Shown: positions 1 to 7,930, counted from the stretch's first letter. The stretch is 64,000 nt of DNA from JAGLOK01 sp963676355 (GCA_963676355.1 OY781093.1:1426001-1490000), one strand, 5' to 3'. Program-made: numbers and translations. Notes: generated from the letters alone by a model not told the origin.

Positions 1-1
1 G

Positions 2-115
2 GACTATTTTGGAAGTGACAGAGTGGTGGATGATCTTGTTAAGCGCATTAGGAAGAAGATGACGGGATTTAAAATTGAAACAATTTACGGATATGGATAT
101 AGGCTGAAAAAATGA
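2..115 (+). CDS. Response regulator, C-terminal fragment (OmpR/PhoB type)
   Basis: Only the last 37 codons lie in the window; the gene enters from the left edge. The fragment reads as the end of a winged-helix DNA-binding domain: recognition-helix residues VDDLVKRIRKK, then the beta-hairpin ending TIYGYGYRLKK, which is characteristic of OmpR/PhoB regulators. The TGA stop overlaps the ATG of the downstream histidine kinase (ATGA at 112-115), so the two form a translationally coupled two-component pair. The receiver domain is outside the window, so the signal cannot be guessed. Confidence 0.85.
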   Translation, partial: DYFGSDRVVDDLVKRIRKKMTGFKIETIYGYGYRLKK

Positions 116-1407
116 AAAGACTGCCACTTGCGGCACAAATTAGCATAGTTTTTATTATAGCGACACTTATTACGAATATTTCGCTTAGCATTTTTGCTAC
201 CGGAAGACTAGACTCAGTGTATGAAACAAGAATATATGAGAATCTTGAGGCTGAAGCAAAAGCTATACGATTGGTTTCAAGAGGGAAGGAATATATTCCG
301 CTGGAGAACTACTACTATATAAAGTATTTTTCTGATGAAAACATATATTATACTTCCGATGAAACTCCCGAATATATTGATGATGACACGATAGGTCAGC
401 TGATATCCAAAGCATTGCTGCAAAGCACATATTCCGAGAGATATAAAAACACTGTAAATGGACACACACTTTACTATGTTGTGTTGAATTATCAGGGTAT
501 ATTGGCGATAAGTGAAGATGTGACTATTGTGTTTGTAGATAAAGAGATAAAAACAGAAATGGTAAACAGATCTAGAAAGCAGATGTTCTACTTTGGGTTG
601 GCGTTTTTTGCTTTCGGATATATAATAATTCTTATATGGATAAGCAGGTTTGCCAAAGATACTAAGGACATATCTGATGCTCTTAAAAAAATCGGCGACA
701 ATTATTACAGAAGCAAGATAACAACTAAACGCCGCGATGAAGTGGGAGAGCTTGCAAACAACATTGAGCATATGCGCCAAAAGATAGTTAAAAACGAACG
801 TCTAAGGCAGGAGATTATTCAGGGCGTAAGCCATGATCTTAAGACGCCGATTGCAATCATATCAAACTATACCGAAGCATTTGAAGATGGCATGTGTGAT
901 GCAAAAGAAATGACCGACATTGTAAAAAAAGAAACAAAGCGCTTAAATGCAAAGGTCACAAAGCTTTTAAACCTTACACGGCTTGGATATATCGACACAA
1001 ATTTGCAAACTGTCGGAACGACTGAAATGAATGATGTTGTTAATGAGATTGTTGAACTCTACAGTTATCAAGATAAAATAAAAATTGTGTCAGATTTGCA
1101 GGAAGCAGAGTTTTTTGGAGACAGGGAGTCTTGGTTTATCGCAGTGCAAAATATTTTTGACAATGCGCTAAGGTATGCAAAAACTCAAATAAAAATCGTA
1201 CTCCGTGAAAACAGGCTTGAGATATCCAATGACGGCATTAACATTCCTGAAGAAATGCTCGAAAAGATTTTTGAGGCATTTGAAAAAGGCGAAGGCGGTG
1301 TATCGGGAATAGGTCTTTCCATTGTTAAAAGAACTGTTGAACTGTTTGGCTATGAAGCCAAGGCGATAAATTATGATGGCGGAGTGATGTTTGAAATATT
1401 AAAATAA
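112..1407 (+). CDS. Sensor histidine kinase
   Basis: Membrane sensor kinase of 431 residues. A first transmembrane segment (about 8-30) and a second (about 157-178) flank an extracellular sensor region of about 125 residues that I do not recognise. A HAMP linker follows (about 180-230), then the HisKA dimerisation domain with GVSHDLKTPI, whose His241 is the predicted phosphorylation site. The HATPase domain carries the N box (NIFDNALRYA) and a G-box ending GIGLSIVKR. The G1 region is abbreviated, but nucleotide-binding elements are present. Its partner is the overlapping upstream response regulator. The input signal is unknown; no neighbouring operon clearly names a target. Confidence 0.93.
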   Translation: MKRLPLAAQISIVFIIATLITNISLSIFATGRLDSVYETRIYENLEAEAKAIRLVSRGKEYIPLENYYYIKYFSDENIYYTSDETPEYIDDDTIGQLISKALLQSTYSERYKNTVNGHTLYYVVLNYQGILAISEDVTIVFVDKEIKTEMVNRSRKQMFYFGLAFFAFGYIIILIWISRFAKDTKDISDALKKIGDNYYRSKITTKRRDEVGELANNIEHMRQKIVKNERLRQEIIQGVSHDLKTPIAIISNYTEAFEDGMCDAKEMTDIVKKETKRLNAKVTKLLNLTRLGYIDTNLQTVGTTEMNDVVNEIVELYSYQDKIKIVSDLQEAEFFGDRESWFIAVQNIFDNALRYAKTQIKIVLRENRLEISNDGINIPEEMLEKIFEAFEKGEGGVSGIGLSIVKRTVELFGYEAKAINYDGGVMFEILK

Positions 1408-1485
1408 AACTTGTGGTGCAAGAACTAACAAAAAGTATGAAGTATAAGAAGAAAAAAATTAACCATATATATAAAGAGGTACATA

Positions 1486-2016
1486 ATGCAATATGCACTA
1501 ATGCTATATTTAGATGAGACTATAACAAAAAAAGTTGATGAATATCTTGAGAAACTAAGGGATATTACAAACAATGACTATATGCTGAATGAAAAAATGC
1601 CAGCGCACATAACGCTTGCAATGTGGAACAGCGATTATGACTATATAAATGAAATACGGAGCTTTGTGGAAAAACAAAACAGCTTTGAAATTCAGTTTGC
1701 AAGTATTGGTATTTTTGGTGGCGAAGAGCGACACATATTTTTATCTCCCGTAAAAAATAAAGCAATCATGGATATTCATCGTGGTTTATATGAGGCTATA
1801 AATCTTGAAGATGAAAGAGACTATATTGAAACCTATAAAAATGAAGACATTTGGGTGCCGCATATGACGATAGGCTATCAGGTTAAAAAAGACAAAATGG
1901 AAGAAGCACTTAAAAGATGCATTGATATAAAGTTGCCGGTTAAAGCAAATGCTATAAAACTTGCTTATGCTGTGTGCTGTCCTTTTACAGAAGTTGAAGT
2001 TTTTGATCTAAAGTAG
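1486..2016 (+). CDS. 2H phosphoesterase / 2'-5' RNA ligase-like protein
   Basis: A 176-residue protein with the two HxT motifs that define the 2H (LigT) phosphoesterase superfamily: HIT at residues 41-43 and HMT at 126-128, each on a predicted beta strand (AHITLAMW and PHMTIGY). Members hydrolyse or form 2'-5' or cyclic phosphodiester bonds in RNA or nucleotides; the substrate here cannot be told. The length fits small single-domain bacterial members. A clear ribosome site (AGAGGT) precedes the ATG by 5 bases. It is monocistronic or weakly linked to the kinase, 78 bases upstream. Confidence 0.82.
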   Translation: MQYALMLYLDETITKKVDEYLEKLRDITNNDYMLNEKMPAHITLAMWNSDYDYINEIRSFVEKQNSFEIQFASIGIFGGEERHIFLSPVKNKAIMDIHRGLYEAINLEDERDYIETYKNEDIWVPHMTIGYQVKKDKMEEALKRCIDIKLPVKANAIKLAYAVCCPFTEVEVFDLK

Positions 2017-2054
2017 ACGCAGAAGACTTTTTTATGAACTTATTGTGACATTTA

Positions 2055-2083
2055 TTGCAAAATCAACCTTTAATCCCTATAAT
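2055..2083 (+). promoter_or_regulatory. Sigma-A-type promoter of the peroxiredoxin gene
   Basis: A -35 box TTGCAA (2055-2060) and a perfect -10 TATAAT (2078-2083) are separated by 17 bases. They lie 40 bases upstream of the bcp-like start codon, which has its own AAAGGAG ribosome site. Confidence 0.7.
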
Positions 2084-2122
2084 AATAGTAGGAATTAAAA
2101 TGACGAAGAAAGGAGTCATGAT

Positions 2123-2581
2123 ATGTTGAAAACTAATGAAAAAGCAGTTGACTTCACTTTAAAAAACCAAGATGGGGAAGATGTATCGCTTTCGGACTTT
2201 AAAGGAAAGAAAGTTGTTTTATATTTTTATCCTAAGGATGATACTCCTGGATGCACAACAGAAGCGTGCGGGCTGCGCGATGTATATGACGATATTTTGG
2301 ACTTGGGCGCTGTAGTTTTGGGCGTAAGTGCAGATAATGAAGCATCGCATACAAAATTCAGAAATAAATATAACCTACCTTTTCACCTATTAGCAGATAC
2401 CGAAAAAGAGGTTCTAAATGCCTATGGAGCATGGGGTGAGAAATCGATGTACGGGAAAAAGTATATGGGTGTTATAAGAAGCACTTATCTAATTGATGAG
2501 GAAGGCAATGTATCCCATGTATGGCCTAAGGTAAGCCCGAAAAAGCATGCAAGTGAAGTGCTTGAAGCACTAAAAGGCTGA
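2123..2581 (+). CDS. bcp: Thiol peroxidase, peroxiredoxin Q/Bcp family
   Basis: A 152-residue cytoplasmic peroxiredoxin (AhpC/TSA fold) that reduces hydroperoxides with thioredoxin-type electron donors. The active-site loop DDTPGCTTEACG holds the peroxidatic Cys44 and, five residues on, Cys49, the resolving cysteine typical of the atypical 2-Cys Bcp/PrxQ subfamily. Length is normal. Ribosome site AAAGGAG lies 7 bases before the ATG. The gene is monocistronic, with its own TATAAT promoter upstream and an intrinsic terminator 23 bases after the stop. In an anaerobe this is a standard oxygen/peroxide defence enzyme. Confidence 0.95.
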   Translation: MLKTNEKAVDFTLKNQDGEDVSLSDFKGKKVVLYFYPKDDTPGCTTEACGLRDVYDDILDLGAVVLGVSADNEASHTKFRNKYNLPFHLLADTEKEVLNAYGAWGEKSMYGKKYMGVIRSTYLIDEEGNVSHVWPKVSPKKHASEVLEALKG

Positions 2582-2603
2582 ATATAATATAAATTTCGTT
2601 CAT

Positions 2604-2635
2604 AAAAGCTTCGGATATCCGGGGCTTTTATTTTC
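2604..2635 (+). terminator. Intrinsic terminator after bcp
   Basis: An 11-bp stem (AAAAGCTTCGG paired with CCGGGGCTTTT, two T:G wobbles) closes an ATAT loop and is followed by a T-rich run. Confidence 0.8.
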
Positions 2636-2661
2636 ATATTTTTACATGTTTCATATAATTC

Positions 2662-2691
2662 TTGTATTAAGCTGAGCAATATCATTATAAT
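2662..2691 (+). promoter_or_regulatory. Promoter of the nucleotidyltransferase gene
   Basis: TTGTAT (2662-2667) and TATAAT (2686-2691) are spaced by 18 bases. The start codon lies 29 bases beyond the -10 box, behind a TGGAGGA ribosome site. Confidence 0.6.
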
Positions 2692-2720
2692 AGCTAAGAT
2701 AATAATTTTTTGGAGGAATT

Positions 2721-3512
2721 ATGGCTTTTTCACATCACAGCGAAGGTATTGATAAAATTACTGAAATATTGAGTAAAAGAGAAGACGTATTGGCCGTCAT
2801 AATGGGAGGCTCGATAGCCCATAAGACGGAGAGGGAAGATTCGGATATTGATTTGATGATTGTCATATCCAAAGAAGATTATGAAAAAAGAGAAAAAGAA
2901 AATGACACTTGGTATGGAAACACTGTAACCGCGCAGGGTAAAGATATTTTTGTTGATGCAAAATACATAAGCCCGGAATTTATCAAAGAAGTTATAGATA
3001 AAGGAGCGGAGCCCATAAGGTTTGCCTTTCACGGGGCCTATGCCACCTATTCTAAGATAGATGGGTTGGATAAACTTATTCAAGAAGCTTCACGCTTCCC
3101 TTTGAGCAAAAAGGAAGAAAACATCGCAAGGTTTTATGCGCAACTAAAGGCTTGGGAGTGGTACTCAAAGGAAGGGCTGAAAAGAAGTGATATGTATTTG
3201 CTGAGGCACTCTGCAAATAAACTGATACTGTTTGCCGGGAGATTGATATTAGCTCACAATGAGATATTATTTCCGTATCATAAATGGTTTCTGACTGCAC
3301 TTGAAAATGCTGAAAAAAAGCCGGAAGGATTTGTTGGGATGTGCAGAGATCTGCTGGAAGATCCGACAGAAGAAAACATCGATTTGCTTTTTAATGCGAC
3401 AGAAAAATTCATGGCACAGTGGTATAAGCAAAAGGAAGATTGGCCTAATACGTTCTTAAAGGACAGTGAACTTGTATGGCGCGAAGGCAAGCAGCCGATA
3501 GATGAATTGTAA
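2721..3512 (+). CDS. Nucleotidyltransferase-fold protein
   Basis: A 263-residue soluble protein. Near the N-terminus (about residues 29-46) it has the polymerase-beta-type nucleotidyltransferase signature: GGS, about ten residues, then DSDIDL, with the two metal-binding aspartates in DID. The rest is helical and resembles the C-terminal helical half of stand-alone nucleotidyltransferases such as aminoglycoside nucleotidyltransferase-like proteins. The acceptor substrate is unknown and resistance function should not be assumed. It has its own promoter and a strong terminator, so it is monocistronic. TGGAGGA lies 5 bases before the ATG. Confidence 0.78.
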   Translation: MAFSHHSEGIDKITEILSKREDVLAVIMGGSIAHKTEREDSDIDLMIVISKEDYEKREKENDTWYGNTVTAQGKDIFVDAKYISPEFIKEVIDKGAEPIRFAFHGAYATYSKIDGLDKLIQEASRFPLSKKEENIARFYAQLKAWEWYSKEGLKRSDMYLLRHSANKLILFAGRLILAHNEILFPYHKWFLTALENAEKKPEGFVGMCRDLLEDPTEENIDLLFNATEKFMAQWYKQKEDWPNTFLKDSELVWREGKQPIDEL

Positions 3513-3576
3513 TTGAGGGATAATAGTAGGATTGAAGCTTAGGAGAATTATTTTAAAGAAAACTATTAATCAAAAG

Positions 3577-3605
3577 AAAAGGGCCGATTTTCGGCCCTTT
3601 TGATA
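3577..3605. terminator. Bidirectional intrinsic terminator
   Basis: A perfect 11-bp stem AAAAGGGCCGA/TCGGCCCTTTT closes a TTT loop. Runs of A and T on the two sides let it end both the plus-strand nucleotidyltransferase transcript and the minus-strand ABC operon, which converge here. Confidence 0.85.
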
Positions 3606-3621
3606 TTTACATCAGTAAAAG

Positions 3622-4650
3622 CTAAATGCAATTCCAAGCCTCGTATAGAGATGCTATCACCTCTTCTATGGGAACTTGACCGGTCTCGATATCAATTACA
3701 TCATCATATGCTGATATTTCTTTTAGCAAAGCTGAAATATCGGTATCTTTATGCACTTCATATCTGTGCACTTGGTTCTTGCTCTCCAAAAGAGTGGCGT
3801 GTGATATTGTGGGAGCGATGTTTCCGCTTGTAGTAAGCTCTATTCGTTTTAGTGCGCCGGTATGATGGCGCAAGCTATTAAAGCTGCCGTCAAATGCTAT
3901 ATTTCCTTTGGATAAAAGTACTATTCGCCGAGCCATCTCTTCGAGGTCATCCATATCATGGCTTGTGACAACTACAGTTACTCCTGTTTCGCGATTGATT
4001 TTTTTGAGGAATTCAATCATGTTGCGTTTGGCTAATACGTCAAGCCCAAGTGTTGGTTCGTCCAGCAATATAAGTTCTGGGCTATGCATTAACATAAGAG
4101 CTAAGTCTGCACGCATACGCTGGCCTAATGATAGCTCTCGGGCAAAGGTATTGATGAAGTCACCTATATCAAGCAAATCGACCACCATATCTCGAGTTTT
4201 TTTAAAGGCTTTCTTTGGTATATCCCAAACAACTCGCTTCCATTCAAAGCTTTGGGATACGGGGTGGTCCCACCAAAGCTCTGTACGGTTGCCAAAGAGT
4301 ACACCTATTTTTTTCATTAGTGCAATCCTGTCTTTTTGCGGAGACATTCCAAGGACTGATATTTCTCCGCTTTTTGGCAAAAGCATGCCGGATAAAAGCT
4401 TCATTGTGGTGCTTTTGCCTGCACCGTTCGCGCCTGCATAGGCTACAAATTCGCCTTTATTAATAGACAAATTAATGTTATCCAGTGCAATTATTGTCTT
4501 TTTCTTAGGAGACACCATGTTGCGGAGCAAATCACTCGCTTTTGTGCCTTTTTGCCATTGCTCAAATGTTTTTGTGACTCCTTTTAAAGAGATAGCGGTG
4601 CTAGTTTCTGAACCCGATTGAAGTATATCTGTTTGAACCTGTTGTAACAT
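3622..4650 (-). CDS. ABC-2 type exporter, ATP-binding protein
   Basis: A 342-residue ATPase. It has Walker A (GANGAGKST), the signature LSLGQRMRADLAL and Walker B (LILLDEPTLGLD), then a switch His in VTSHDM. The C-terminal extension of about 100 residues is typical of the DrrA/NodI-like group (COG4586) that pairs with DUF990 permeases. It powers export by the two permeases encoded directly upstream. Its start overlaps the previous permease by 50 bases; AAAGG lies about 11 bases before the chosen ATG, so a slightly later start is possible. Cargo is unknown; drugs, lipids or peptides are all seen in the family. Confidence 0.9.
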   Translation of the reverse strand: MLQQVQTDILQSGSETSTAISLKGVTKTFEQWQKGTKASDLLRNMVSPKKKTIIALDNINLSINKGEFVAYAGANGAGKSTTMKLLSGMLLPKSGEISVLGMSPQKDRIALMKKIGVLFGNRTELWWDHPVSQSFEWKRVVWDIPKKAFKKTRDMVVDLLDIGDFINTFARELSLGQRMRADLALMLMHSPELILLDEPTLGLDVLAKRNMIEFLKKINRETGVTVVVTSHDMDDLEEMARRIVLLSKGNIAFDGSFNSLRHHTGALKRIELTTSGNIAPTISHATLLESKNQVHRYEVHKDTDISALLKEISAYDDVIDIETGQVPIEEVIASLYEAWNCI

Positions 4651-5455
4651 AGTGTTTAAATCCTTTCTTGAATATAAATAGTGTTATTAAAAATAGTGTG
4701 CCTAATACAATAAACGGCAGTATATGGGCGAGATTAAACGGAGCTTTGCCTAGAAGCACCATGCTTGGAAGCCATCCTAAAAGTCCGTAAGGCAATACCG
4801 TAATTAAAGGCAGTGAAAGCCATTTTGGCATGCCGGATAGAGGATAATTACTAAGCGAGCCTAAGTCATCTATTACAAGAGTGGATATCTCCTCCATCGC
4901 AGAGGGGGCGTAAAACGCAAGGCTTGAAATAAGATAAGACTGTGTGATTATTATAGCTGTGCTTACTATAAGATATGAGACAAATGACAGATACCACCAC
5001 ACAGGGGGCGCAATACCAAGCTTTGCTATTGCAAAAGCCACAATCGCTATTCCGCAAAAAAGATTGCTGCTGCCTGTAAAGGGTATAAATCCTTCGGTTG
5101 CAAGCTGCCACTTAAAAGGCACGGGTTGTATGAACATGTGTTCCAACTGACCTCTTCCTATTCTTCGGCTTATATGTCCTACATTGTTCATTGAAAAAAA
5201 CAGCTGAAAAATGCCTGTTACGCAGGTGATATAACCCATCATAAACAAGACTTCAAATTTCTGCATGCCGCCGATTCCCTCAAAGCGCATAGCCAGTAAA
5301 AAGATACCACTGACTGACGCAACCGAGGATATTACATCCGCAATGATATTAATAAATGCATATTTTGTATCTCGCATAAGCCATGCCAAGTCTATCTTTG
5401 CGTGAATGGCATAAAGCTTTAGTATTCTTTTTATATTAATTTTGTTAACCACCAT
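4601..5455 (-). CDS. ABC-2 type exporter permease (COG3694-like)
   Basis: A 284-residue integral membrane protein with about six hydrophobic segments after a short basic N-terminus (MVVNKINIKRILKLY). The N-terminal arrangement and the internal IRQLE-like loop (GRGQLEHMFIQP) match the DUF990/COG3694 permeases that form heterodimers with a COG4587 partner. The start ATG and its ribosome region lie within one copy of a 27-bp direct repeat whose other copy covers the end of the preceding permease gene. The two genes were therefore probably once overlapping and coupled. Confidence 0.88.
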   Translation of the reverse strand: MVVNKINIKRILKLYAIHAKIDLAWLMRDTKYAFINIIADVISSVASVSGIFLLAMRFEGIGGMQKFEVLFMMGYITCVTGIFQLFFSMNNVGHISRRIGRGQLEHMFIQPVPFKWQLATEGFIPFTGSSNLFCGIAIVAFAIAKLGIAPPVWWYLSFVSYLIVSTAIIITQSYLISSLAFYAPSAMEEISTLVIDDLGSLSNYPLSGMPKWLSLPLITVLPYGLLGWLPSMVLLGKAPFNLAHILPFIVLGTLFLITLFIFKKGFKHYVTTGSNRYTSIGFRN

Positions 5456-5579
5456 GACTCACCAACCTTTTTCGGAAGAGTTTAGCGGCGCGCCCGAAAA
5501 AGGCAACCTCGTAACTATCGTTCGGGATAGAAAACCTGTTTTTAATTTCATAGTTAACCACCATGACTTACCAACCTTT
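5444..5579. repeat. 27-bp direct repeats flanking a small insertion
   Basis: Copies at 5444-5470 and 5553-5579 differ at a single base and are offset by 109 bp. One copy spans the start codon of the downstream permease, the other the stop codon of the upstream permease (minus-strand order). The DNA between carries two inverted repeats: TTTTTCGG (5468-5475) with CCGAAAAA (5494-5501), and CTATC with GATAG around 5515-5530. The layout suggests an inserted miniature element, or a duplication with added DNA, that separated two formerly overlapping genes without damaging either. Confidence 0.8.
5445..5564 (-). CDS. Possible 39-codon bridging ORF within the insertion
   Basis: On the minus strand, the ATG that would have started the downstream permease in the repeat copy at 5553-5579 opens a reading frame. 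It crosses the whole insertion and stops in the other repeat copy. It starts MVVNYEIKNR and ends RLVSHGG, the same last seven residues as the upstream permease. The upstream gene's AAGG-like ribosome site serves it, so it could be translated by coupling. It may be only a by-product of the duplication. I do not know a function. Confidence 0.3.
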   Translation of the reverse strand: MVVNYEIKNRFSIPNDSYEVAFFGRAAKLFRKRLVSHGG

Positions 5580-6324
5580 CCTGCGATTTTTTAAAGTATA
5601 CGACTGCAAGTATCCAAAGGGATATGCTCCAGAATAGCTGCATGGGTATTACATCTATTGCACGGCTTATTCCTGTATATATGGACAGCGGCGCACCTGC
5701 AAGGCTTGCAAAGGGCTGATATATAAGTATTTTATCCAATCCCCACGGAAGCGCTGCAAACGGAATGACCGCTCCTGAAAACAGGAATATTATTGCCGCT
5801 CGTATGGAGTAAACTATCCATGACGCATTAATCATGTGTATCATAAGGCTTGCGAATATAAAATCCAGAGCAAAACCCAGAGCGACACAAAGAACAAGGC
5901 TTAGAATGAACCACCACGATTGAGGCACTATTGATATGCCGACAAGAGGGGAGACAAGTGCCATGGGAACTGAAAACAGAATAAGCGTTGTAAAATTCGT
6001 TCCAAGTGTTTGAGCTATGACATGGCCGTATATTGAAATCGGTCTTTGATATAGGCTTATTACAAGCCCTTCATATAGCCATGAGCCAAGAGGAGATTGA
6101 ATCACCAATAGACCTGAAAGCAAAGCGGACATATATGTATATGTGAGCATTTGTTCTAGCGTGATGTCGATTTTTGCGCCGCTTGTAATAAGAGTCTTCC
6201 ACAATAGCACAAGCGGTAGAAGGTAGACTATTTTTAGCATGTAATTAGGCAATAAGTACAAGACACCTGCATTTAAGTCTTTTTTAGCGCTCATCCATGC
6301 CGTATATAAATATTTTTTAATCAT
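5554..6324 (-). CDS. ABC-2 type exporter permease (COG4587-like)
   Basis: A 256-residue permease with about six transmembrane segments. The start MIKKYLYTAWMSAKKDL and the internal SWLYEGLVISLYQRPIS match the second DUF990-family subunit (COG4587), partner of the COG3694 subunit encoded next. Its order (this permease, second permease, ATPase) is the usual one in this exporter family. AAAGGA lies 8 bases before the ATG. An intrinsic terminator and a 58-codon leader gene lie directly upstream, so expression of the whole exporter is probably set by read-through. Confidence 0.88.
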   Translation of the reverse strand: MIKKYLYTAWMSAKKDLNAGVLYLLPNYMLKIVYLLPLVLLWKTLITSGAKIDITLEQMLTYTYMSALLSGLLVIQSPLGSWLYEGLVISLYQRPISIYGHVIAQTLGTNFTTLILFSVPMALVSPLVGISIVPQSWWFILSLVLCVALGFALDFIFASLMIHMINASWIVYSIRAAIIFLFSGAVIPFAALPWGLDKILIYQPFASLAGAPLSIYTGISRAIDVIPMQLFWSISLWILAVVYFKKSQERLVSHGG

Positions 6325-6339
6325 AATAATTCCTTTCCA

Positions 6340-6380
6340 AAATAAAAATCCCCATTACCGCAAAGCGAATAATGAGGATT
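6340..6380 (-). terminator. Attenuator-like intrinsic terminator ahead of the exporter operon
   Basis: On the minus strand an 11-bp stem (AATCCTCATTA with TAATGGGGATT, one U:G pair) with a 12-base loop is followed by TTTTATTTT. It ends about 16 bases before the first permease's start codon and follows a small open reading frame. Transcripts must read through it to express the exporter. Confidence 0.75.
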
Positions 6381-6398
6381 CAAGCCTAAAAAGTTTAT

Positions 6399-6415
6399 TT
6401 GCTTAAGTTAAGCAA
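6399..6415. repeat. 17-bp palindrome at the end of the leader gene
   Basis: TTGCTTAA, a central G, then TTAAGCAA: a perfect inverted repeat overlapping the leader gene's TAA stop (6403-6405, minus strand). It can form a hairpin just before the attenuator, or be a protein site. Confidence 0.6.
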
Positions 6416-6579
6416 TCATTGGCAAGAGGTACGCTTTTACGATGAATTTGGGTATAGCAATGCACGGAAAGCGCATAAATTCCCGTTGTGCGAATGGAAT
6501 CATACATATTTCTTATATGCTGATTATATATCTGTATGCTTTTTTCAGTTATGGATGCTACAAAAGATACGATATTCAT
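6403..6579 (-). CDS. 58-residue leader peptide or small protein upstream of the exporter
   Basis: A 58-codon ORF, read directly from the sequence, with a textbook ribosome site (AAGGAGG, 7 bases before the ATG) and a good promoter (6613-6640). The product starts MNIVSFVASITEKSIQIYNQ and ends LANDCLT. It has no signal peptide or membrane segment and I do not recognise it. Its stop codon sits inside a 17-bp palindrome, followed by an intrinsic terminator and then the exporter genes. This architecture suits translation-dependent attenuation by a ribosome-stalling compound, but a free-standing small protein is also possible. Confidence 0.65.
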   Translation of the reverse strand: MNIVSFVASITEKSIQIYNQHIRNMYDSIRTTGIYALSVHCYTQIHRKSVPLANDCLT

Positions 6580-6612
6580 CCTCTTACCTCCTTAATTTTA
6601 AATTTCGATTGG

Positions 6613-6640
6613 ATTATACCATAGTTCAAATAAAATTCAA
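6613..6640 (-). promoter_or_regulatory. Promoter of the leader gene and exporter operon
   Basis: On the minus strand: -35 TTGAAT (6635-6640), 16-base spacer, perfect -10 TATAAT (6613-6618). The leader gene's AAGGAGG begins roughly 20 bases after the -10. Confidence 0.65.
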
Positions 6641-6717
6641 AAACATTTCATTTTGTTTTGTTGAATATTTGTCAATGTTGCTATACAATTAATGGGATAA
6701 AACTTTAGGAGAACATT

Positions 6718-7761
6718 ATGGCAAAAAGATATTTAGTTACAGGCGGATCTGGATTCTTGGGAATTAACATGATTCGCTATTTACTTGATAAAGGTGAAGA
6801 AGTCACTTCCCTTGACATGGTTGAATTTGACTACGAAGATTGCAAAGACAAAATTACAGTAGTAACTGGGGATATCCGCGATAAGGATAAAGTGGAAGAG
6901 TCAATGAAAGATGTTGACATTGTAATCCACACAGCGGCTGCACTTCCTTTATATAGCAAAGAAGACATCTTCTCAACTGACATTGACGGAACGAGAAATG
7001 TTATCGATAGTGCATTCAATCACAAGGCGGAGCGATTCATACAGGTGTCATCCACTGCGGTTTATGGAATTCCTGACCATCATCCTTTAAAAGAAGATGA
7101 CAAGCTTGATGGTGTAGGCCCTTACGGCGAAGCAAAAATTGCTGCTGAAGAAGTGTGCATGGAATATCGCGACAAAGGTATGTGCGTTCCAATTATCCGT
7201 CCCAAATCATTTATAGGTCCTGAGAGACTTGGCGTTTTTGCATTATTTTATGACTGGGCAAAAGACGCAAAAGGCTTTCCCATGATAGGAAGCGGAAACA
7301 ACCGCTATCAGCTTTTGGACGTTTATGATCTTTGCGCATCTATTTATCTATGTGCGACATTGGATAAAGACGTTGCAAACGATACATATAACATCGGTGC
7401 AAAAGAATTTACAACGATGAAGGAAGATTATCAGGCAGTTCTTGATGAAGCTGGCTTTGGCAAGAAGATAAAGGGCTTCCCTGCAAAACCTGTTATATTT
7501 GCTTTGCGCATACTTGAGGCTATGCATCTTTCACCGCTTTATAAATGGGTTTATGAAACTGCATGCGAAGATTCATTTGTAAGTATTGAAAAAGCTGAAG
7601 AAAAGATTGGCTATAAGCCGATTTATTCAAACAAAGATGCTTTGGTTCGCAATTATAATTGGTACATTCAAAACTTAGATAAGTTTGAAAACTCCAGTGG
7701 AGTATCCCATAGGGTTCCTTGGAAGCAGGGGATACTTAAAGTGGCGAAGATATTCTTTTAA
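6718..7761 (+). CDS. NAD-dependent epimerase/dehydratase (extended SDR)
   Basis: A 347-residue extended short-chain dehydrogenase. Its N-terminal Rossmann motif GGSGFLG (residues 8-14) binds NAD(P). The catalytic pair is YGEAK (Tyr and Lys four apart), with an upstream catalytic Ser/Thr in QVSSTAVYG. The family acts on nucleotide sugars or sterol-like and isoprenoid substrates; this one resembles 3-beta-HSD/sugar epimerase-like members, but the substrate cannot be read off. The start has TTAGGAG 5 bases upstream. A terminator follows. The neighbouring glycosyltransferase-like membrane genes are consistent with a surface sugar role, which is inference. Confidence 0.88.
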   Translation: MAKRYLVTGGSGFLGINMIRYLLDKGEEVTSLDMVEFDYEDCKDKITVVTGDIRDKDKVEESMKDVDIVIHTAAALPLYSKEDIFSTDIDGTRNVIDSAFNHKAERFIQVSSTAVYGIPDHHPLKEDDKLDGVGPYGEAKIAAEEVCMEYRDKGMCVPIIRPKSFIGPERLGVFALFYDWAKDAKGFPMIGSGNNRYQLLDVYDLCASIYLCATLDKDVANDTYNIGAKEFTTMKEDYQAVLDEAGFGKKIKGFPAKPVIFALRILEAMHLSPLYKWVYETACEDSFVSIEKAEEKIGYKPIYSNKDALVRNYNWYIQNLDKFENSSGVSHRVPWKQGILKVAKIFF

Positions 7762-7780
7762 GTTTGACTATTTAAAAATG

Positions 7781-7812
7781 AAGACCTTTCCATATGGAGA
7801 GGTCTTTTTTGT
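7781..7812 (+). terminator. Intrinsic terminator after the epimerase gene
   Basis: An 11-bp stem (AAGACCTTTCC with GGAGAGGTCTT) closes a four-base loop and is followed by a run of T. Confidence 0.85.
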
Positions 7813-7893
7813 TGGGTGGCTATTGGACAAAAATCAATGAATAAATATTGGGGTTTAACCGATAATTTTATAGACCCACTGACTAAAGGTTTA

Positions 7894-7902
7894 TGTTATA
7901 AT
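7894..7902 (+). promoter_or_regulatory. Extended -10 promoter for the first membrane protein
   Basis: TGTTATAAT is an extended -10 element (TG, one base, TATAAT), 28 bases before the GTG start. No convincing -35 is visible, as is usual for extended -10 promoters. Confidence 0.5.
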
Positions 7903-7930
7903 TATGTTAATATTTTTTTAGGAGTGGTAA

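Noticed and set aside
277..780. 167-codon minus-strand ORF inside the histidine kinase gene
   Set aside because: Antisense to the sensor and HAMP regions of a well-supported kinase, with no promoter or ribosome site.
6399..6692. Plus-strand ORF of 97 codons upstream of the epimerase gene
   Set aside because: It has no ribosome site and overlaps the minus-strand 58-codon gene, which has a perfect AAGGAGG and a promoter.
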